Below are positions 53,375 to 63,109 of a stretch of 64,000 nucleotides of DNA, piece after piece. The stretch's first letter is position 1, and every line of letters begins with the position of its first letter. The DNA comes from Bradyrhizobium sp. CB1015 (GTDB taxonomy: Bacteria > Pseudomonadota > Alphaproteobacteria > Rhizobiales > Xanthobacteraceae): NCBI RefSeq assembly GCF_025200925.1, contig NZ_CP104174.1, positions 8,012,001 through 8,076,000 on the forward strand, in the 5' to 3' direction. A program made the position numbers and the translations under genes. Under the pieces are notes generated by a model that was given only the letters and a program-made list of their open reading frames with translations, searched no databases and had not been told where the DNA came from.

Positions 53375-53941
53375 ATGGCCGAGAGTCATGGCGGGGCAAA
53401 AGGACCGGCGGCGGGTGCCCACACCGAAGCCGATGGCGGTCATCACAGCGGCGGCTTTCCGCCGTTCGAGAGCAGCACCTTTGCTTCGCAGCTGGTGTCG
53501 CTCGCGATCTTCTTCGTCCTGCTTTACGTGATCGTGTCCAAGCTCGCTCTGCCGAAGGTCGGCGGTGCGATCGAAGCGCGTCAGAACAAGATCGAGGGTG
53601 ACCTCGCCGAAGCGCAGAAGCTGAAGGATCAGTCCGAGGCGGCGCTGAAGGCCTATGAAAGCGAGCTCGCTTCGGCGCGTTCGCGGGCGCAGGCGATCGG
53701 CAACGAATCCCGCGACAAGGCGAATGCGCAGGCGGACGCCGAACGCAAGGCTTTGGAAGAGCAGCTGGCGGCCAAGCTCGCCGAGGCGGAGAAGACCATC
53801 GCCTCGACCCGCACGGCCGCCATGAGCAACGTCCGCGGCATCGCGGCCGACGCGGCAGGCCAGATCGTGCAGCAGCTCACCGGCGTGATTCCGGATGCCG
53901 CCTCGGTCAATGCCGCCGTTGACGCGTCCTTGAAGGGTTAG
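53375..53941 (+). CDS. atpF2: ATP synthase F0 subunit b'
   Basis: This 188-residue protein has a His/Gly-rich N-terminus ([20 protein letters not shown]), one span near 40-60 ([17 protein letters not shown]), then a long coiled coil. A longer N-terminal tail and its place before the second b-type gene mark it as b' of the alphaproteobacterial b/b' heterodimeric peripheral stalk. Confidence 0.92.
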   Translation: MAESHGGAKGPAAGAHTEADGGHHSGGFPPFESSTFASQLVSLAIFFVLLYVIVSKLALPKVGGAIEARQNKIEGDLAEAQKLKDQSEAALKAYESELASARSRAQAIGNESRDKANAQADAERKALEEQLAAKLAEAEKTIASTRTAAMSNVRGIAADAAGQIVQQLTGVIPDAASVNAAVDASLKG

Positions 53942-53947
53942 CCAAAG

Positions 53948-54433
53948 ATGTTCTTCGATCCTGAAACCTGGGTCGCCGTCGCCTTCGTGATCCTGATGGT
54001 CGTGTTCGGCTATCTCGGCGTCTTCAAGTCGGCGATGACCGCGCTCGATCATCGCGCCGCCCGCATCAAGGCCGAGCTCGACGACGCCGCGCGCCTCAAG
54101 CAGGAGGCGGCCAAGGTGCTCGCCGACTACAAGGCGCGCAGTGCCACGGCCGAGCGCGAGGCCGCCGACATCATCGCCAACGCCAGGGCCGAAGCCGAGC
54201 GCATCGCCGCCGACGCCAAGGCGAAGATGGAAGACTTCGTCGCCCGCCGCACCAAGACCGCGGAGAGCAAGATCGCGCTGGCCGAGGCCCAGGCTCTGGC
54301 CGATGTCCGCGCCGCAGCCGCGGAAGCCGCCGTCCAGGCCGCCTCGACGATCCTGTCGCAGTCGGTCAAGGGCCAGGTCGCCGACGACCTGCTCGCCAAG
54401 GGCATCAACGAAGTCAGGCAGAAGCTGAACTGA
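53948..54433 (+). CDS. atpF: ATP synthase F0 subunit b
   Basis: This 161-residue protein has a span at 6-25 ([20 protein letters not shown]) and a long Ala/Glu-rich coiled coil that reaches F1. It starts 6 bases after b' and is followed by a strong terminator, so the F0 unit ends here; the F1 genes lie elsewhere, as usual in this group. Confidence 0.95.
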   Translation: MFFDPETWVAVAFVILMVVFGYLGVFKSAMTALDHRAARIKAELDDAARLKQEAAKVLADYKARSATAEREAADIIANARAEAERIAADAKAKMEDFVARRTKTAESKIALAEAQALADVRAAAAEAAVQAASTILSQSVKGQVADDLLAKGINEVRQKLN

Positions 54434-54453
54434 GGGATTTGCCTTCACCAATC

Positions 54454-54486
54454 AAAAAGCCGGCGCGATGAGCGCCGGCTTTTTTG
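54454..54486 (+). terminator. Rho-independent terminator of the atp F0 unit
   Basis: 13-bp stem AAAAAGCCGGCGC / GCGCCGGCTTTTT with loop GATGA and T-run. Confidence 0.95.
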
Positions 54487-54504
54487 TTGGCTGAAAGGCC
54501 CTCA

Positions 54505-54647
54505 TGTCCCGGACGCGGCGCGGCATGTAATGACGCGACGCAGAGCCGGGACCCAGCTGTTCGCAGCGCATAGGCCCCGGCTCCGCAGCGCACCGCACCG
54601 GACGATGCTTCGCATCCCCGGGAGCGCTGCGCTGCGTCCGGGGCACG
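54505..54647. repeat. Dispersed intergenic repeat family C, copy 2
   Basis: TGTCCCGGACGCGGCGCGGC on the left and GCTGCGCTGCGTCCGGGGCA on the right, with AGAGCCGGGACCC / GGCCCCGGCTCC inside; related to 29361-29500. Confidence 0.75.
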
Positions 54648-54657
54648 AACCTTTAGG

Positions 54658-55308
54658 CTACTTCTTCTTCCGCCCCTTCGGCTCCGGCGACAGCGCCTGC
54701 GGGTCGAAGCCGACATAGAAGATGTAGGAATCGGCGACGGCGGGCGCTGGCGTCGGATAGGCCAGATCCTCGGCGACGAAGGTGAAGGGCACGCTGCCGC
54801 CTTCCGACATCGCGACCGTGGTCCGGTAGGCTTTCGAGGCAATCACCTTCTCGCCGACGCCGCCCTGCACGACGGCGATACGCAGCGGCACCTCGACGGA
54901 GGCAGGCGCACCGGCGGGACCGGCGATGACGCGGCCCTGGATGCCGATCCGGGCCGTGATGCCAGCGCTGCTGCGGGAGCATTCGCGCGCCATCTTGGTG
55001 ATCGAGGCCTGGAAGCGGATGTCATTGCCGACGGCCGGCTTGCCGCTGGCGCCGACCGCGTAGGTCGAGGCCCCCGCGCGCACCGTGACCTGCGGGCAAT
55101 CGAGGTCGTCTTCGGCCGGCTGCCCGGGCACAGGCGCCGGCTTCGGCTCTGCCGGCTCGTCGGACTTGCCGCCGAACAGGCTCTTGAAACGGTCGGTCAA
55201 TGACTGCGCCGCCACAGGCGAGACAGACGCCAGCGCAACCGACAACGCCAGCGCGATCCCCGTTCCCAGTCGCAACGCATTCCGCGATGACCGAAGCTCC
55301 TGCACCAT
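54658..55308 (-). CDS. Exported protein, unknown function
   Basis: This 216-residue protein has a signal peptide (GIALALSVALASVSPVAAQS), a short linker with a Pro-rich stretch (EPAEPKPAPVPGQPAEDDL), and a beta-rich domain starting DCPQVTVRAGASTYAVGASG with Cys72 and Cys109 (MARECSRSSAG). A basic end (EPKGRKKK) closes it. The domain pattern is seen in rhizobial hypothetical lipoprotein-like proteins. A possible lipobox is not evident. Function unknown. Confidence 0.75.
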   Translation of the reverse strand: MVQELRSSRNALRLGTGIALALSVALASVSPVAAQSLTDRFKSLFGGKSDEPAEPKPAPVPGQPAEDDLDCPQVTVRAGASTYAVGASGKPAVGNDIRFQASITKMARECSRSSAGITARIGIQGRVIAGPAGAPASVEVPLRIAVVQGGVGEKVIASKAYRTTVAMSEGGSVPFTFVAEDLAYPTPAPAVADSYIFYVGFDPQALSPEPKGRKKK

Positions 55309-55428
55309 CGACGCCCGTACTCCATGACAATTGCCCGGCCGCTCGCCGGCCGGGGCATGCGGTTATATCGCCAAAATCGGCGAACCCAAGGCAGCAAAAG
55401 GGGGGGACTCGGCCGCACGAATGGCCGC

Positions 55429-56016
55429 TCAGCCGCGGAAATCCTCGTGCAGCAGGCCGAACAGCAGGTGATCCTGCCAGACCCCGTTGATGCAGAGATA
55501 GCGGCGCGCCAGGCCCTCGCGCGAGAAGCCGCACTTCTCCAGCACCCGGATCGACGGCGCATTGGTCGGGATGCAGGCGGCCTCGACCCGGTGCAGATTG
55601 AGTTCGCCGAACAGCGTCGGCAGCAGCACCCGCAGTGCGGCCGTCATGTAGCCGCGATGGGCATAGGGCTGGCCGACCCAATAGCCGATAGTACCGGCCT
55701 GCACGATGCCACGCCGGACATTGGCGAGCGTGATGCCCCCGACCAGGGCGCCGTCGAGCTCGCGGAAGATCAGAAAGGGATAGGAGCGGTCCGCGGCGAT
55801 GTCCTCGGCATAGCGGCGCAGGCGGCGGCGGAAGCCGGACCGGGTGAGATCGTCAGACGGCCAGATCGGCTCCCAAGGCGTCAGATAGTCGCGGCTGGTT
55901 TCGCGCAAATGAGCCCATTGCAGGAAGTCGGACATTTGCGGCGCGCGCAGGAGCAGCCCGTTGCCGCGCGGCGCGAGGGCGGCGGGTCCACTGGATGGCA
56001 GGCGAAAGAGGGCCAT
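55429..56016 (-). CDS. GNAT-family acetyltransferase (RimJ/RimL type)
   Basis: This 195-residue protein has SFxxW-like start (SDFLQWAHLRETSRDYLTPW), acetyl-CoA loop QPYAHRGYMTAALRVLLPTL and LHRVEAACIPTNAPSIRVLE followed by KCGFSREGLA, all typical of RimJ-type N-terminal acetyltransferases of ribosomal proteins. It is the last gene of a unit with an M16 peptidase and thrC. The peptide substrate is unproven. Confidence 0.88.
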   Translation of the reverse strand: MALFRLPSSGPAALAPRGNGLLLRAPQMSDFLQWAHLRETSRDYLTPWEPIWPSDDLTRSGFRRRLRRYAEDIAADRSYPFLIFRELDGALVGGITLANVRRGIVQAGTIGYWVGQPYAHRGYMTAALRVLLPTLFGELNLHRVEAACIPTNAPSIRVLEKCGFSREGLARRYLCINGVWQDHLLFGLLHEDFRG

Positions 56017-56055
56017 GGTGATGCTTCCCGGGGCGAGGCAGCCCGCGCGCGGCTC

Positions 56056-57345
56056 CTAATGCAGCCGCGCCTTGGCGCGCGCCCGGGTCAATCCTTCCGC
56101 AAAAGACACCGCCGTGTCCAGACCCCTGCCGCTGCCCAATGCGACAACCGCTGGCCGGCTGCGCGACAGCAGCGCACGGGCCGCGTCCCGCGTCGATTCG
56201 ATGCTGACGGCATCGATCCGGGCAACCAGTTCCTGCACCGTCTGCGGCCGCCCATAGGCCAGCACATGCCGGGCGAGCTGCTCGGCGCGGGAGGAGCAGC
56301 TCTCCAGCGCCATCAGCAGACCCGCCTTCATCTGCGCCTTGGCCCGGGCGATCTCTGCCTCGGTCAGAGTCTCCACCGAATCGTTCATGATGTCGACCAC
56401 GACCTCCATCATCTCCGGAGCGTCGGCGGGATCGGTCCCGGTATAGAGGCCGAAGAAGCCGGTGTCGGTGTAGGGCGCGTGGAAGGTGTAGATGGAGTAG
56501 CAGAGGCCGCGTTTCTCGCGCACCTCCTGGAACAGGCGCGACGACATTCCGCCGCCGAGGATGTTGGTGAAGACCTGGAGCGAGAACAGCGACGGATCGG
56601 CCTGCGGCACGCCTTCGAGCGCCAGCGTCAGGTGCGCCTGCTCGAGCTCGCGATGCACCACCTTGGTGCCGCCCTGGCCGAACTGAGCGGCCTGCGGCTT
56701 CGGCCCCGGCGTCCCGTCGAAGCTCGCAAAACGCTTTTCGACCTCGGCGACGACTTGGCTGTGGTCGACCGCGCCGGCCACCGCCACCACCATGTCGGGC
56801 CCGCGATAATGCGTCGAGAGATAGCCGCGCAGCATGTCGCGGTTGAAGGCGCGCAGCGTCTTGGCGGTGCCGAGCAGCGAACGGCCCATCGGCTGTTCGG
56901 GATAGCAGAGCTCGTTCAGATGCTCGAACACGACGTCGTCGGGCGTGTCCTGCGCGGCACCGATCTCCTGCACGATGACGTTTTTCTCGCGCTCCAGCTC
57001 GTCCGGCTCGAAGGCGGGATTGGCGAGGATGTCGGCGAGCACGTCGAGCGCGAGCGGCACGTCGCCCTTCAGCACCCGCGCATAATAGGACGTGGTCTCG
57101 GTCGAGGTGCCGGCATTGAGGTCGCCGCCGACCGCCTCGATCTCCTCGACGATCTCGCGCGAGGAGCGCTTGGTCGTGCCCTTGAACGCCATGTGCTCCA
57201 AGAGATGCGAGATGCCGTGCTCGTTCGGCTTCTCGTCGCGTCCGCCGACGCCGGCCCAGACGCCGAGCGCCGCCGTCTCGAGGTGGGGCATCTCGTCGGT
57301 GACGACGGTGAGGCCGGAGGCAAGCTTGGTCATCTCGACGCTCAT
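56056..57345 (-). CDS. M16-family zinc peptidase (mitochondrial processing peptidase-like)
   Basis: This 429-residue protein has the inverted zinc motif H47-LLE-H51 (SHLLEHMAF) with the third ligand Glu127 in VIVQEIGAA, and the C-terminal glycine-rich M16 domain. Proteins of this size in alphaproteobacteria resemble the beta subunit of mitochondrial processing peptidase and are thought to cut peptides. Its ATG overlaps the thrC stop by 4 bases, so it is co-translated with threonine synthase. Confidence 0.92.
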   Translation of the reverse strand: MSVEMTKLASGLTVVTDEMPHLETAALGVWAGVGGRDEKPNEHGISHLLEHMAFKGTTKRSSREIVEEIEAVGGDLNAGTSTETTSYYARVLKGDVPLALDVLADILANPAFEPDELEREKNVIVQEIGAAQDTPDDVVFEHLNELCYPEQPMGRSLLGTAKTLRAFNRDMLRGYLSTHYRGPDMVVAVAGAVDHSQVVAEVEKRFASFDGTPGPKPQAAQFGQGGTKVVHRELEQAHLTLALEGVPQADPSLFSLQVFTNILGGGMSSRLFQEVREKRGLCYSIYTFHAPYTDTGFFGLYTGTDPADAPEMMEVVVDIMNDSVETLTEAEIARAKAQMKAGLLMALESCSSRAEQLARHVLAYGRPQTVQELVARIDAVSIESTRDAARALLSRSRPAVVALGSGRGLDTAVSFAEGLTRARAKARLH

Positions 57346-58772
57346 CCGGCAACTCCCTGCTTTGCGGCGCGGCTGGCGGACAGCACGAACCGCTCGACCT
57401 CGGCCTGATCGTTCTTCATCACCCTCATGTGTTCGGATTTGGTCATCAAACCGTCGAGCCAGGCGGGCAGTTGCGGCCGCTGGCCGCAGGCCGCCTCGAC
57501 GGCGTCGGGAAATTTGGCCGGATGCGCGGTGGAGAGCACGATGCTCGGCACCCTCGTATCGGTGGTGTCGCGGTCCGCGACGGCGAGCGCCACCGCCGTA
57601 TGGGGATCGACCAGCTCGCCTGCTTCGCGCCAGGCGGCGCGAATCGCAGCCGCAGTCTCGGTCTCGTCGGCGCGCCCGGCATCGAACTCCTCGCGGATCG
57701 CGGCGAGTGTCGCATCGGGCAACACGAAGCGCCCGGACTGCTTCAGCTGTTCCATCAGGCGGCGCACGCCGGCGGCATCACGCCGGCCGGCCTCGAACAG
57801 CAGCCGTTCGAAGTTCGAGGATATCTGGATGTCCATCGACGGCGATGCCGTCGCGTGCACCTCGCGCACCTCGTAGATACCGGTCTTCAGCGTGCGCGCC
57901 AGGATGTCGTTGACGTTGGCGGCGATGCGCAGGGTGCGCACCGGCAGCCCCATGCGCTTGGCGACGTAGCCGGCGAAGATGTCGCCGAAATTGCCGGTCG
58001 GGACGACGAAATCGACCGCGCGCGCCGGCGCACCGACCGCGACGGCAGAGGTGAAATAGTAGACCACCTGGGCGACGATGCGCGCCCAGTTGATGGAATT
58101 GACGCCGGAGAGCGAGGTCGCATCGCGGAAGCGATGGTTGTTGAACATCCCTTTCACGAGCGCCTGGCAGTCGTCGAAGGTGCCTTCGATGGCGAGCGCA
58201 TGGACGTTGGCCGCGCCCGTCGTCGTCATCATCCGCTGCTGCACCTCGGAGATGCGGCCGTGCGGAAACAGCACGATGAGATCGACGTTCTCGAGGCCCG
58301 CAAAGGCTTCGACCGCGGCGCCGCCAGTATCGCCTGACGTCGCGACCACGATGGTGGTGCGCTCGCCGCGCTTTTCGAGCACATGGTCCATCAGCCGCGA
58401 GATCAGCTGCATCGCCACGTCCTTGAAGGCGAGCGTCGGACCGTGGAACAGCTCCAGCACGAACTGATGCGGCGACATCTGGCGCAGCGGCACCACCGCA
58501 GGATGGCGGAAAGTGGCATAGGCCTCGTTCGCCATGCGCCCGAGCTCGGCGTCCGAAATCTCGCCGCCGGCGAAGGGACGAATCACGTCGACCGCGACCT
58601 CCCAATAGGGGCGGCCGAAGAAGCCGGCGATCGTCTCGCTCGGAAGCTGTGGCCACACCGCCGGCACATACAGGCCGCCGTCGCGGGCAAGGCCGGTCAG
58701 CATCACGTCACAGAAGCCGAGTTCGGGGGCTTCGCCCCGGGTCGAGATATAACGAGTCAAACTGCCCTCCAA
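57342..58772 (-). CDS. thrC: Threonine synthase
   Basis: This 476-residue protein starts LTRYISTRGEAPELGFCDVM-like and has the PLP Lys117 in TLAFKDVAMQ, ATSGDTGGAAVEAF and the phosphate-binding PTGNFGDIFAGY. It makes threonine from O-phosphohomoserine. It heads the leftward unit thrC - M16 peptidase - GNAT. Confidence 0.95.
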   Translation of the reverse strand: MEGSLTRYISTRGEAPELGFCDVMLTGLARDGGLYVPAVWPQLPSETIAGFFGRPYWEVAVDVIRPFAGGEISDAELGRMANEAYATFRHPAVVPLRQMSPHQFVLELFHGPTLAFKDVAMQLISRLMDHVLEKRGERTTIVVATSGDTGGAAVEAFAGLENVDLIVLFPHGRISEVQQRMMTTTGAANVHALAIEGTFDDCQALVKGMFNNHRFRDATSLSGVNSINWARIVAQVVYYFTSAVAVGAPARAVDFVVPTGNFGDIFAGYVAKRMGLPVRTLRIAANVNDILARTLKTGIYEVREVHATASPSMDIQISSNFERLLFEAGRRDAAGVRRLMEQLKQSGRFVLPDATLAAIREEFDAGRADETETAAAIRAAWREAGELVDPHTAVALAVADRDTTDTRVPSIVLSTAHPAKFPDAVEAACGQRPQLPAWLDGLMTKSEHMRVMKNDQAEVERFVLSASRAAKQGVAG

Positions 58773-59297
58773 AGGCCGGCCGGCCGAAGCTCGCCCCTTA
58801 AGCCTTTGATTTTACGTAATTACTTTCCAACAGCCAGAGGCTTTGAGCCACCATAGAGTGTTTTGCTGCATCGGGAAACCGCTTCCGGCCGACCCTTCGC
58901 CCAATGAAAAAGGGCTGCGGCATTGCCGCAGCCCTTCTCTTGGAAGGTCTGTCGTTGTGTGCAGACCGGTTTGCTTCGTTGGGGTCGTCGACCTCAAAAC
59001 TGTTCCGGCAAGCTTTCGTCGCCTGTCACGAAGTCGTCAAGAGCCAAAACCCCGCACGGCTCGAAATTGTTCCTACTTTTCCCGACCCGACTCGGCTCGG
59101 CCTGCGCAACCACAGCCAAATCTCTGCAGTAATTCCGCTTTTTCCCGAATGAGCCGAGGGAACGAATACAGCCTCGGTCCATTATGTCGGCGGATGGGTG
59201 TCAGCCCGTTGTCCACGCATTGCCCGGCCAACGGCGGCATCGATCCGTCGGCCGAACCGCTGCATCCTGGAGCAGCCGGTTCGGTCGCTGACAAAGG
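58773..59297. other. Intergenic region with one hairpin, no gene seen
   Basis: 525 bases between thrC and the response-regulator gene. It contains the terminator-like hairpin at 58908-58938; no open frame here has a supported start or a recognisable product. Confidence 0.5.
58908..58938. terminator. Terminator-like hairpin between thrC and the response-regulator gene
   Basis: 12-bp stem AAGGGCTGCGGC / GCCGCAGCCCTT with loop ATT, preceded by an A-run and followed by CTCTT. On the minus strand it would stop the response-regulator transcript before thrC. Confidence 0.7.
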
Positions 59298-59942
59298 TCA
59301 GCTCATCCCGATTTCCACGGCGATCCGGATCAGGTCGGAGTGGTTCTTGGCGCCCAGCTTCTGCTTGAGCAGGGACGTGGTGTTGGCGACCGTCTTGTAG
59401 GAGATGCCGAGCGCCTCGGCGACCTCGACGATCTTGTCGCCGCGTCCAAGCAGGCGGAGAATTTCGAGCTCCCGCGGCGTCATCTGCGAGGCCGGATTGG
59501 CCTTGATCGCCGCGCCGGAAAACGTCACGGCTTCCGCAAGCTGCGGCGAGATGAAATTGTCGCCCGCCACCACCTTGCGCACCGCTTTCAGCAGGATCCT
59601 GGGATCGTCGCCCTTGGAGACATAGCCCTGCGCCCCAAGCTCGACAGCCCGCACCACGAAGGCCGGATCGTCGTTCATGCTGAACATGATGATCTTGGCG
59701 TCGGGATCGTCCTTGCGGATGCGTCGCATCAGCTCGAAGCCGGAGACGTCGGGCAGGCTGATGTCGATCACGGTGACGTCGGGCCGCTTGCTGACATAGG
59801 CGCGATGCCCGGATTTGGCGTCGGACGCCTCGTCAATGCGGATTGAATGGTCGGATGCGAACAGGGTGCGGCAGCCGGACAGCACCACGGGGTGGTCGTC
59901 GACGATCAGGACCCTTGTCGCCAGCTTGGCGGTATCTTGCAT
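59298..59942 (-). CDS. NarL/FixJ-family response regulator
   Basis: This 214-residue protein starts MQDTAKLATRVLIVDDHPVV and has phosphoacceptor Asp in TVIDISLPDVSG and Lys in YVSKGDDP, then HTH MTPRELEILRLLGRGDKIVE and VAEALGISYKTVANTTSLLK. It is divergent from a histidine kinase, 86 bases away, so the two are a likely cognate pair. Gram-negative MoxX-like regulators are similar. Confidence 0.9.
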   Translation of the reverse strand: MQDTAKLATRVLIVDDHPVVLSGCRTLFASDHSIRIDEASDAKSGHRAYVSKRPDVTVIDISLPDVSGFELMRRIRKDDPDAKIIMFSMNDDPAFVVRAVELGAQGYVSKGDDPRILLKAVRKVVAGDNFISPQLAEAVTFSGAAIKANPASQMTPRELEILRLLGRGDKIVEVAEALGISYKTVANTTSLLKQKLGAKNHSDLIRIAVEIGMS

Positions 59943-60028
59943 CGCGCACTCTCTTGTTTTTCGACTCATAGACCGCCGGGAATAAATGGAAAGAGCAAAT
60001 CCCGCCGATACGCGTTAGAATCGACCTA

Positions 60029-61369
60029 ATGTGGCAACGACTTTCGTTCCGGACGCAATTGTTTCTCCCGCTCGGCGCCGGTTTTCTCGCGGCGCTGATC
60101 CTGGGCGGCGTACTGCTCCAGGTTTTCGCGACGGGCCAATTGGCGGAGGAGAACGAGCCGCGAAGGCGCTCGACGGAGGCGGTCGCCGCCGCGCTCAACA
60201 ACGCCTTGAGCGCGTCGGACAATCCACGGCAGACCCTCGACGCCTTTGTCCATTCTTTGGACACCTCCTCCGACATCCAATTCCGCACCGTGGAAGCAGG
60301 TCCCGCGCCACCACCGAAGGGCGACCTGCGCAAGCCGCATGGCGTGCCGCAATGGTTCATCGACCTTCTCGCCGTCCCCGAGATGGATACGGCATTTCCG
60401 GTGACGATCGACGGCAGGCGCGTCGGCGACATCGTATTCCTGCAGGACATGTCGGCCGATCTGTTCGAGAAATGGATCGGCTTTCTTGCGCTCGCCAGCC
60501 TCCTCGCCGCGCTGATGGTTCTTACCGGCACGATTGCCCACGTCTTGTCGGGATCTGTGCTGCGCCCCCTGCAAGATCTCGGCGAAGGTCTCACGCGAAT
60601 AGGACGGGGCGACTACACCAAGCCTATACCGGTCGGGGGCCCGCCGGAAATCCGGCAAGGCTGCGAGGAGGCGAACGCGCTGGCTGCAACGCTGGCGCAA
60701 TTGAGCCAGGACAATCGCAATCTGATGCACCGCCTGGTGTCGCTCCAGGATGACGAACGGCGCGATCTCGCCCGCGAACTGCACGACGAGCTCGGCCCCC
60801 TGCTGTTCAGCATCCGCGCCGGCACGATCGCGCTGACCGATGCCTCCGAGCCAACGGGACATCTCGGCAATTCGGCACAGGACCTGCTGCAGTCGGTCGA
60901 GGCACTGCAGCAGACCAACCGCCGCATCCTCGACCGGCTGCGGCCGCTCTATATCGAGGAACTCGGCCTCTCGAGCAGCGTGCAGACGCTGCTCCGGAAT
61001 TTTCGCAAGCAGGCACCGCATATCGTCCTGACGGACGCGATTGATCCCGATCTCAGCGGGATCGCCGGGCCGCTGGCGCAGACCGTCTATCGGCTGATCC
61101 AGGAGGCACTGACCAACGTGCTGCGACATGCCAACGCCGGCAACGCCCATGTGCAGGCGATGGTCGCCGACAAGACGCTCGTGATCGAGATCTCCGACGA
61201 CGGCGGCGGTTTTCCTGCGGGCAATGTGCTCGGCCGGGGCCTGACCGGCATGCAAGAGCGCGTGCGCGCGCTCAGCGGGTCGCTGTCGCTGTTGCGCGTG
61301 GACGAGCGAACTTACGTACGCTGCCGCCTTCCGGTGGAGACGGTGCGGGACGTACCATCACCAGGCTAA
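60029..61369 (+). CDS. Sensor histidine kinase, HisKA_3 (MoxY/NarX-like)
   Basis: This 446-residue protein has two spans (about 12-32 and 151-172) enclosing a 120-residue periplasmic domain, a HAMP domain (GSVLRPLQDLGEGLTRIGRG), the phosphoacceptor motif RRDLARELHDELGPLLFSIR with His near 252, and an ATPase end with QEALTNVLRHANA, SDDGGGFPAG and GRGLTGMQERVRAL. It probably phosphorylates the divergent regulator at 59298-59942. Confidence 0.9.
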   Translation: MWQRLSFRTQLFLPLGAGFLAALILGGVLLQVFATGQLAEENEPRRRSTEAVAAALNNALSASDNPRQTLDAFVHSLDTSSDIQFRTVEAGPAPPPKGDLRKPHGVPQWFIDLLAVPEMDTAFPVTIDGRRVGDIVFLQDMSADLFEKWIGFLALASLLAALMVLTGTIAHVLSGSVLRPLQDLGEGLTRIGRGDYTKPIPVGGPPEIRQGCEEANALAATLAQLSQDNRNLMHRLVSLQDDERRDLARELHDELGPLLFSIRAGTIALTDASEPTGHLGNSAQDLLQSVEALQQTNRRILDRLRPLYIEELGLSSSVQTLLRNFRKQAPHIVLTDAIDPDLSGIAGPLAQTVYRLIQEALTNVLRHANAGNAHVQAMVADKTLVIEISDDGGGFPAGNVLGRGLTGMQERVRALSGSLSLLRVDERTYVRCRLPVETVRDVPSPG

Positions 61370-61370
61370 T

Positions 61371-61736
61371 TCAGCACGCGCAGCCATGATGCGCATTCTG
61401 TCGCGCCGGCTCGCAAAGCGTGCTGCGGATCTTGCCATCCGGGCTGAAGCGGAACGAGGCCTGAATGCGCAGCGCGCCGGCGACGGAATATTCGAGATCG
61501 ACGCCCTGGGACGCGGGATGGATCTCTTCCAGCCCGAAGCCTGCCAACGAGAAGGCGCTGAGTCGCGGCTGCCAGTAGGCCTCGATCTCGCTCCGGCCGC
61601 GATAGCGTTCCGTGCCGTTGCACGTGCATTCGAGCTCGGCATCGTCGGCATAGAGGTCGAGCAGCGTTGCAAGATCCCCTCTCCGACAGGCATCCACCCA
61701 GTCGACGACAATTGCCATCTGATCAAAATCGCTCAC
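61371..61736 (-). CDS. NTF2-like (SnoaL/ketosteroid-isomerase fold) protein
   Basis: This 121-residue protein starts MSDFDQMAIVVDWVDACRRG; the DLATLLDLYADDAELECTCN and YRGRSEIEAYWQPRL segments match the cone-shaped NTF2-like fold. It could be an isomerase/hydrolase or a binding protein. The C-terminus (QNAHHGCAC) is unusual in being Cys/His-rich. It is convergent with the kinase gene, one base apart. Confidence 0.82.
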   Translation of the reverse strand: MSDFDQMAIVVDWVDACRRGDLATLLDLYADDAELECTCNGTERYRGRSEIEAYWQPRLSAFSLAGFGLEEIHPASQGVDLEYSVAGALRIQASFRFSPDGKIRSTLCEPARQNAHHGCAC

Positions 61737-61845
61737 GCCGAAACCCTGTCTGCCGCGAGAAATCCTGAAGGCGGCTTAGGATCACACTCGTGAATGTCGG
61801 CTGAATAATAAAGACCGGGCAATTCCGGGTTCCCTATCAGGAAAT

Positions 61846-62613
61846 CTACGGAGTGACGGAACTTTGCCATCTTCCTCGCAACCAGACCGCGAATGCGATC
61901 AACACTGCGCCCGCGAGCGTGAACCAGGTGATCGCGTATTGCAGATGGTCGTCCTTGAGATTCACCTCGAGCGGGCCTGGACGCGGAATGCCGTTCGCCG
62001 GCGCGGGCTGCTCGAGATCGATATAGAACGGCGCAACCGTGCCCCAGCCGAGCGCCCTTGCGATTGCCAGATGATCGCGCACGAACCAGAGCCGCTTGTC
62101 GCGATTCTCCGCCGGAGTCAGCCAGCTTGGCGCCTCGGGAAAGCGCAGATAGCCGGTGAGCGACACCGGTTCGCCCGTGACGAGCTTCTTCACCGCGCGA
62201 TCCTCGACGCCGCGGTCCTGCATGGTGTTCTCGACGAAGCCGGCGTCGATCACGAGCGTCTCGCCGCCGGGGAGCCTCGCCGGCAGGAACGCCCAGGTGC
62301 CCGGGCCGGAGGCGTCCTTGCGCACCGCCGAGCCGGAGGAATAGACCATCGCATCGGGCAGGGCTGCGTAAGTCGCGGTGAAGCTGACGCGGCGGAATTC
62401 ATCGCGGGCAGGATTGAGCGCGGCCCATTGCGCGGACGACGGCAGCGCGACGGGCGCGGCCGCAAGCCGCTCCGTGAGTGCCGCAATCAGCTCATGCTTG
62501 GCTGTGCGGCGCTGCAACTGCCAGACACCGAGCGCGACGAACACAGCCGTCAGGAACAGCGTGAACAGCGCGAAGCCGGCCAGGTGGGCCTTGCGCGACG
62601 CAGGCTCGTTCAT
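61846..62613 (-). CDS. SURF1-family cytochrome oxidase assembly protein
   Basis: This 255-residue protein has spans near 12-31 and 228-246 and the family motifs LGVWQLQRRTAKHELIAAL, VSFTATYAAL, PGGETLVIDAGFVENTM and NLKDDHLQYAITWFTLAGAV. SURF1/Shy1 helps insert heme a into cytochrome oxidase. It overlaps the upstream DUF983 gene by 4 bases (ATGA), downstream of ctaE, the classic alphaproteobacterial arrangement. Confidence 0.93.
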   Translation of the reverse strand: MNEPASRKAHLAGFALFTLFLTAVFVALGVWQLQRRTAKHELIAALTERLAAAPVALPSSAQWAALNPARDEFRRVSFTATYAALPDAMVYSSGSAVRKDASGPGTWAFLPARLPGGETLVIDAGFVENTMQDRGVEDRAVKKLVTGEPVSLTGYLRFPEAPSWLTPAENRDKRLWFVRDHLAIARALGWGTVAPFYIDLEQPAPANGIPRPGPLEVNLKDDHLQYAITWFTLAGAVLIAFAVWLRGRWQSSVTP

Positions 62614-63011
62614 TTCGCGCGATCGACCAACCGGCCCGGCGCCGCCTTGTGGTGGAATTGCAGCGCGATCAGCAGCGATTTCATCGAGCGCAGCGGCAAC
62701 AGCGTGGTGGCGAGGATCAGCGGCAGCCAGAGCACGGCATGCAGCCAGTATGGCGGCTGGTATTTGACCTCGACGATGAGTGCGCACGCGACGACGATGC
62801 CGCCGGCCAGCATGATGATGAAGATCGCCGGACCGTCGCCGGTATCGATGAAGGAATAGTCGAGCCCGCAGCGGTCGCATGCGGGCGCGAGCGTCAGAAA
62901 GCCCGCGTAAAGCTTGCCCTGGCCGCAGCGCGGGCATCTGCAGGCAAGCCCGCGCAGCGCGCTTTGCAGGACGGTGGTTTCGGACTGGGGTGTGCCGGCA
63001 CTGTCGTTCAT
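62610..63011 (-). CDS. DUF983 membrane protein with zinc-ribbon Cys pairs
   Basis: This 133-residue protein has two Cys pairs near the N-terminus, CRCPRCGQG and CDRCGLD, that form a rubredoxin-like zinc ribbon, followed by two spans (IFIIMLAGGIVVACALIVEV and LWLPLILATTLLPL). The family sits between ctaE and surf1 in many alphaproteobacteria and is linked to cytochrome oxidase assembly by context only. The start is at 63011 rather than the longer frame to 63029. Confidence 0.88.
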   Translation of the reverse strand: MNDSAGTPQSETTVLQSALRGLACRCPRCGQGKLYAGFLTLAPACDRCGLDYSFIDTGDGPAIFIIMLAGGIVVACALIVEVKYQPPYWLHAVLWLPLILATTLLPLRSMKSLLIALQFHHKAAPGRLVDRAK

Positions 63012-63065
63012 GATGGCGGACTCTATCACAGTTTCCGACGAAAACTTCCGGCGGTCGGAAAACGA

Positions 63066-63089
63066 AAGGGCGGCCCTGCGGCCGCCCTT
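63066..63089 (-). terminator. Hairpin terminator after ctaE
   Basis: 10-bp stem AAGGGCGGCC / GGCCGCCCTT with loop CTGC; on the minus strand it is followed by TTCGTTTTC. It probably attenuates transcription into the DUF983 gene. Confidence 0.75.
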
Positions 63090-63109
63090 CCTGATCGCTT
63101 CGATACGGC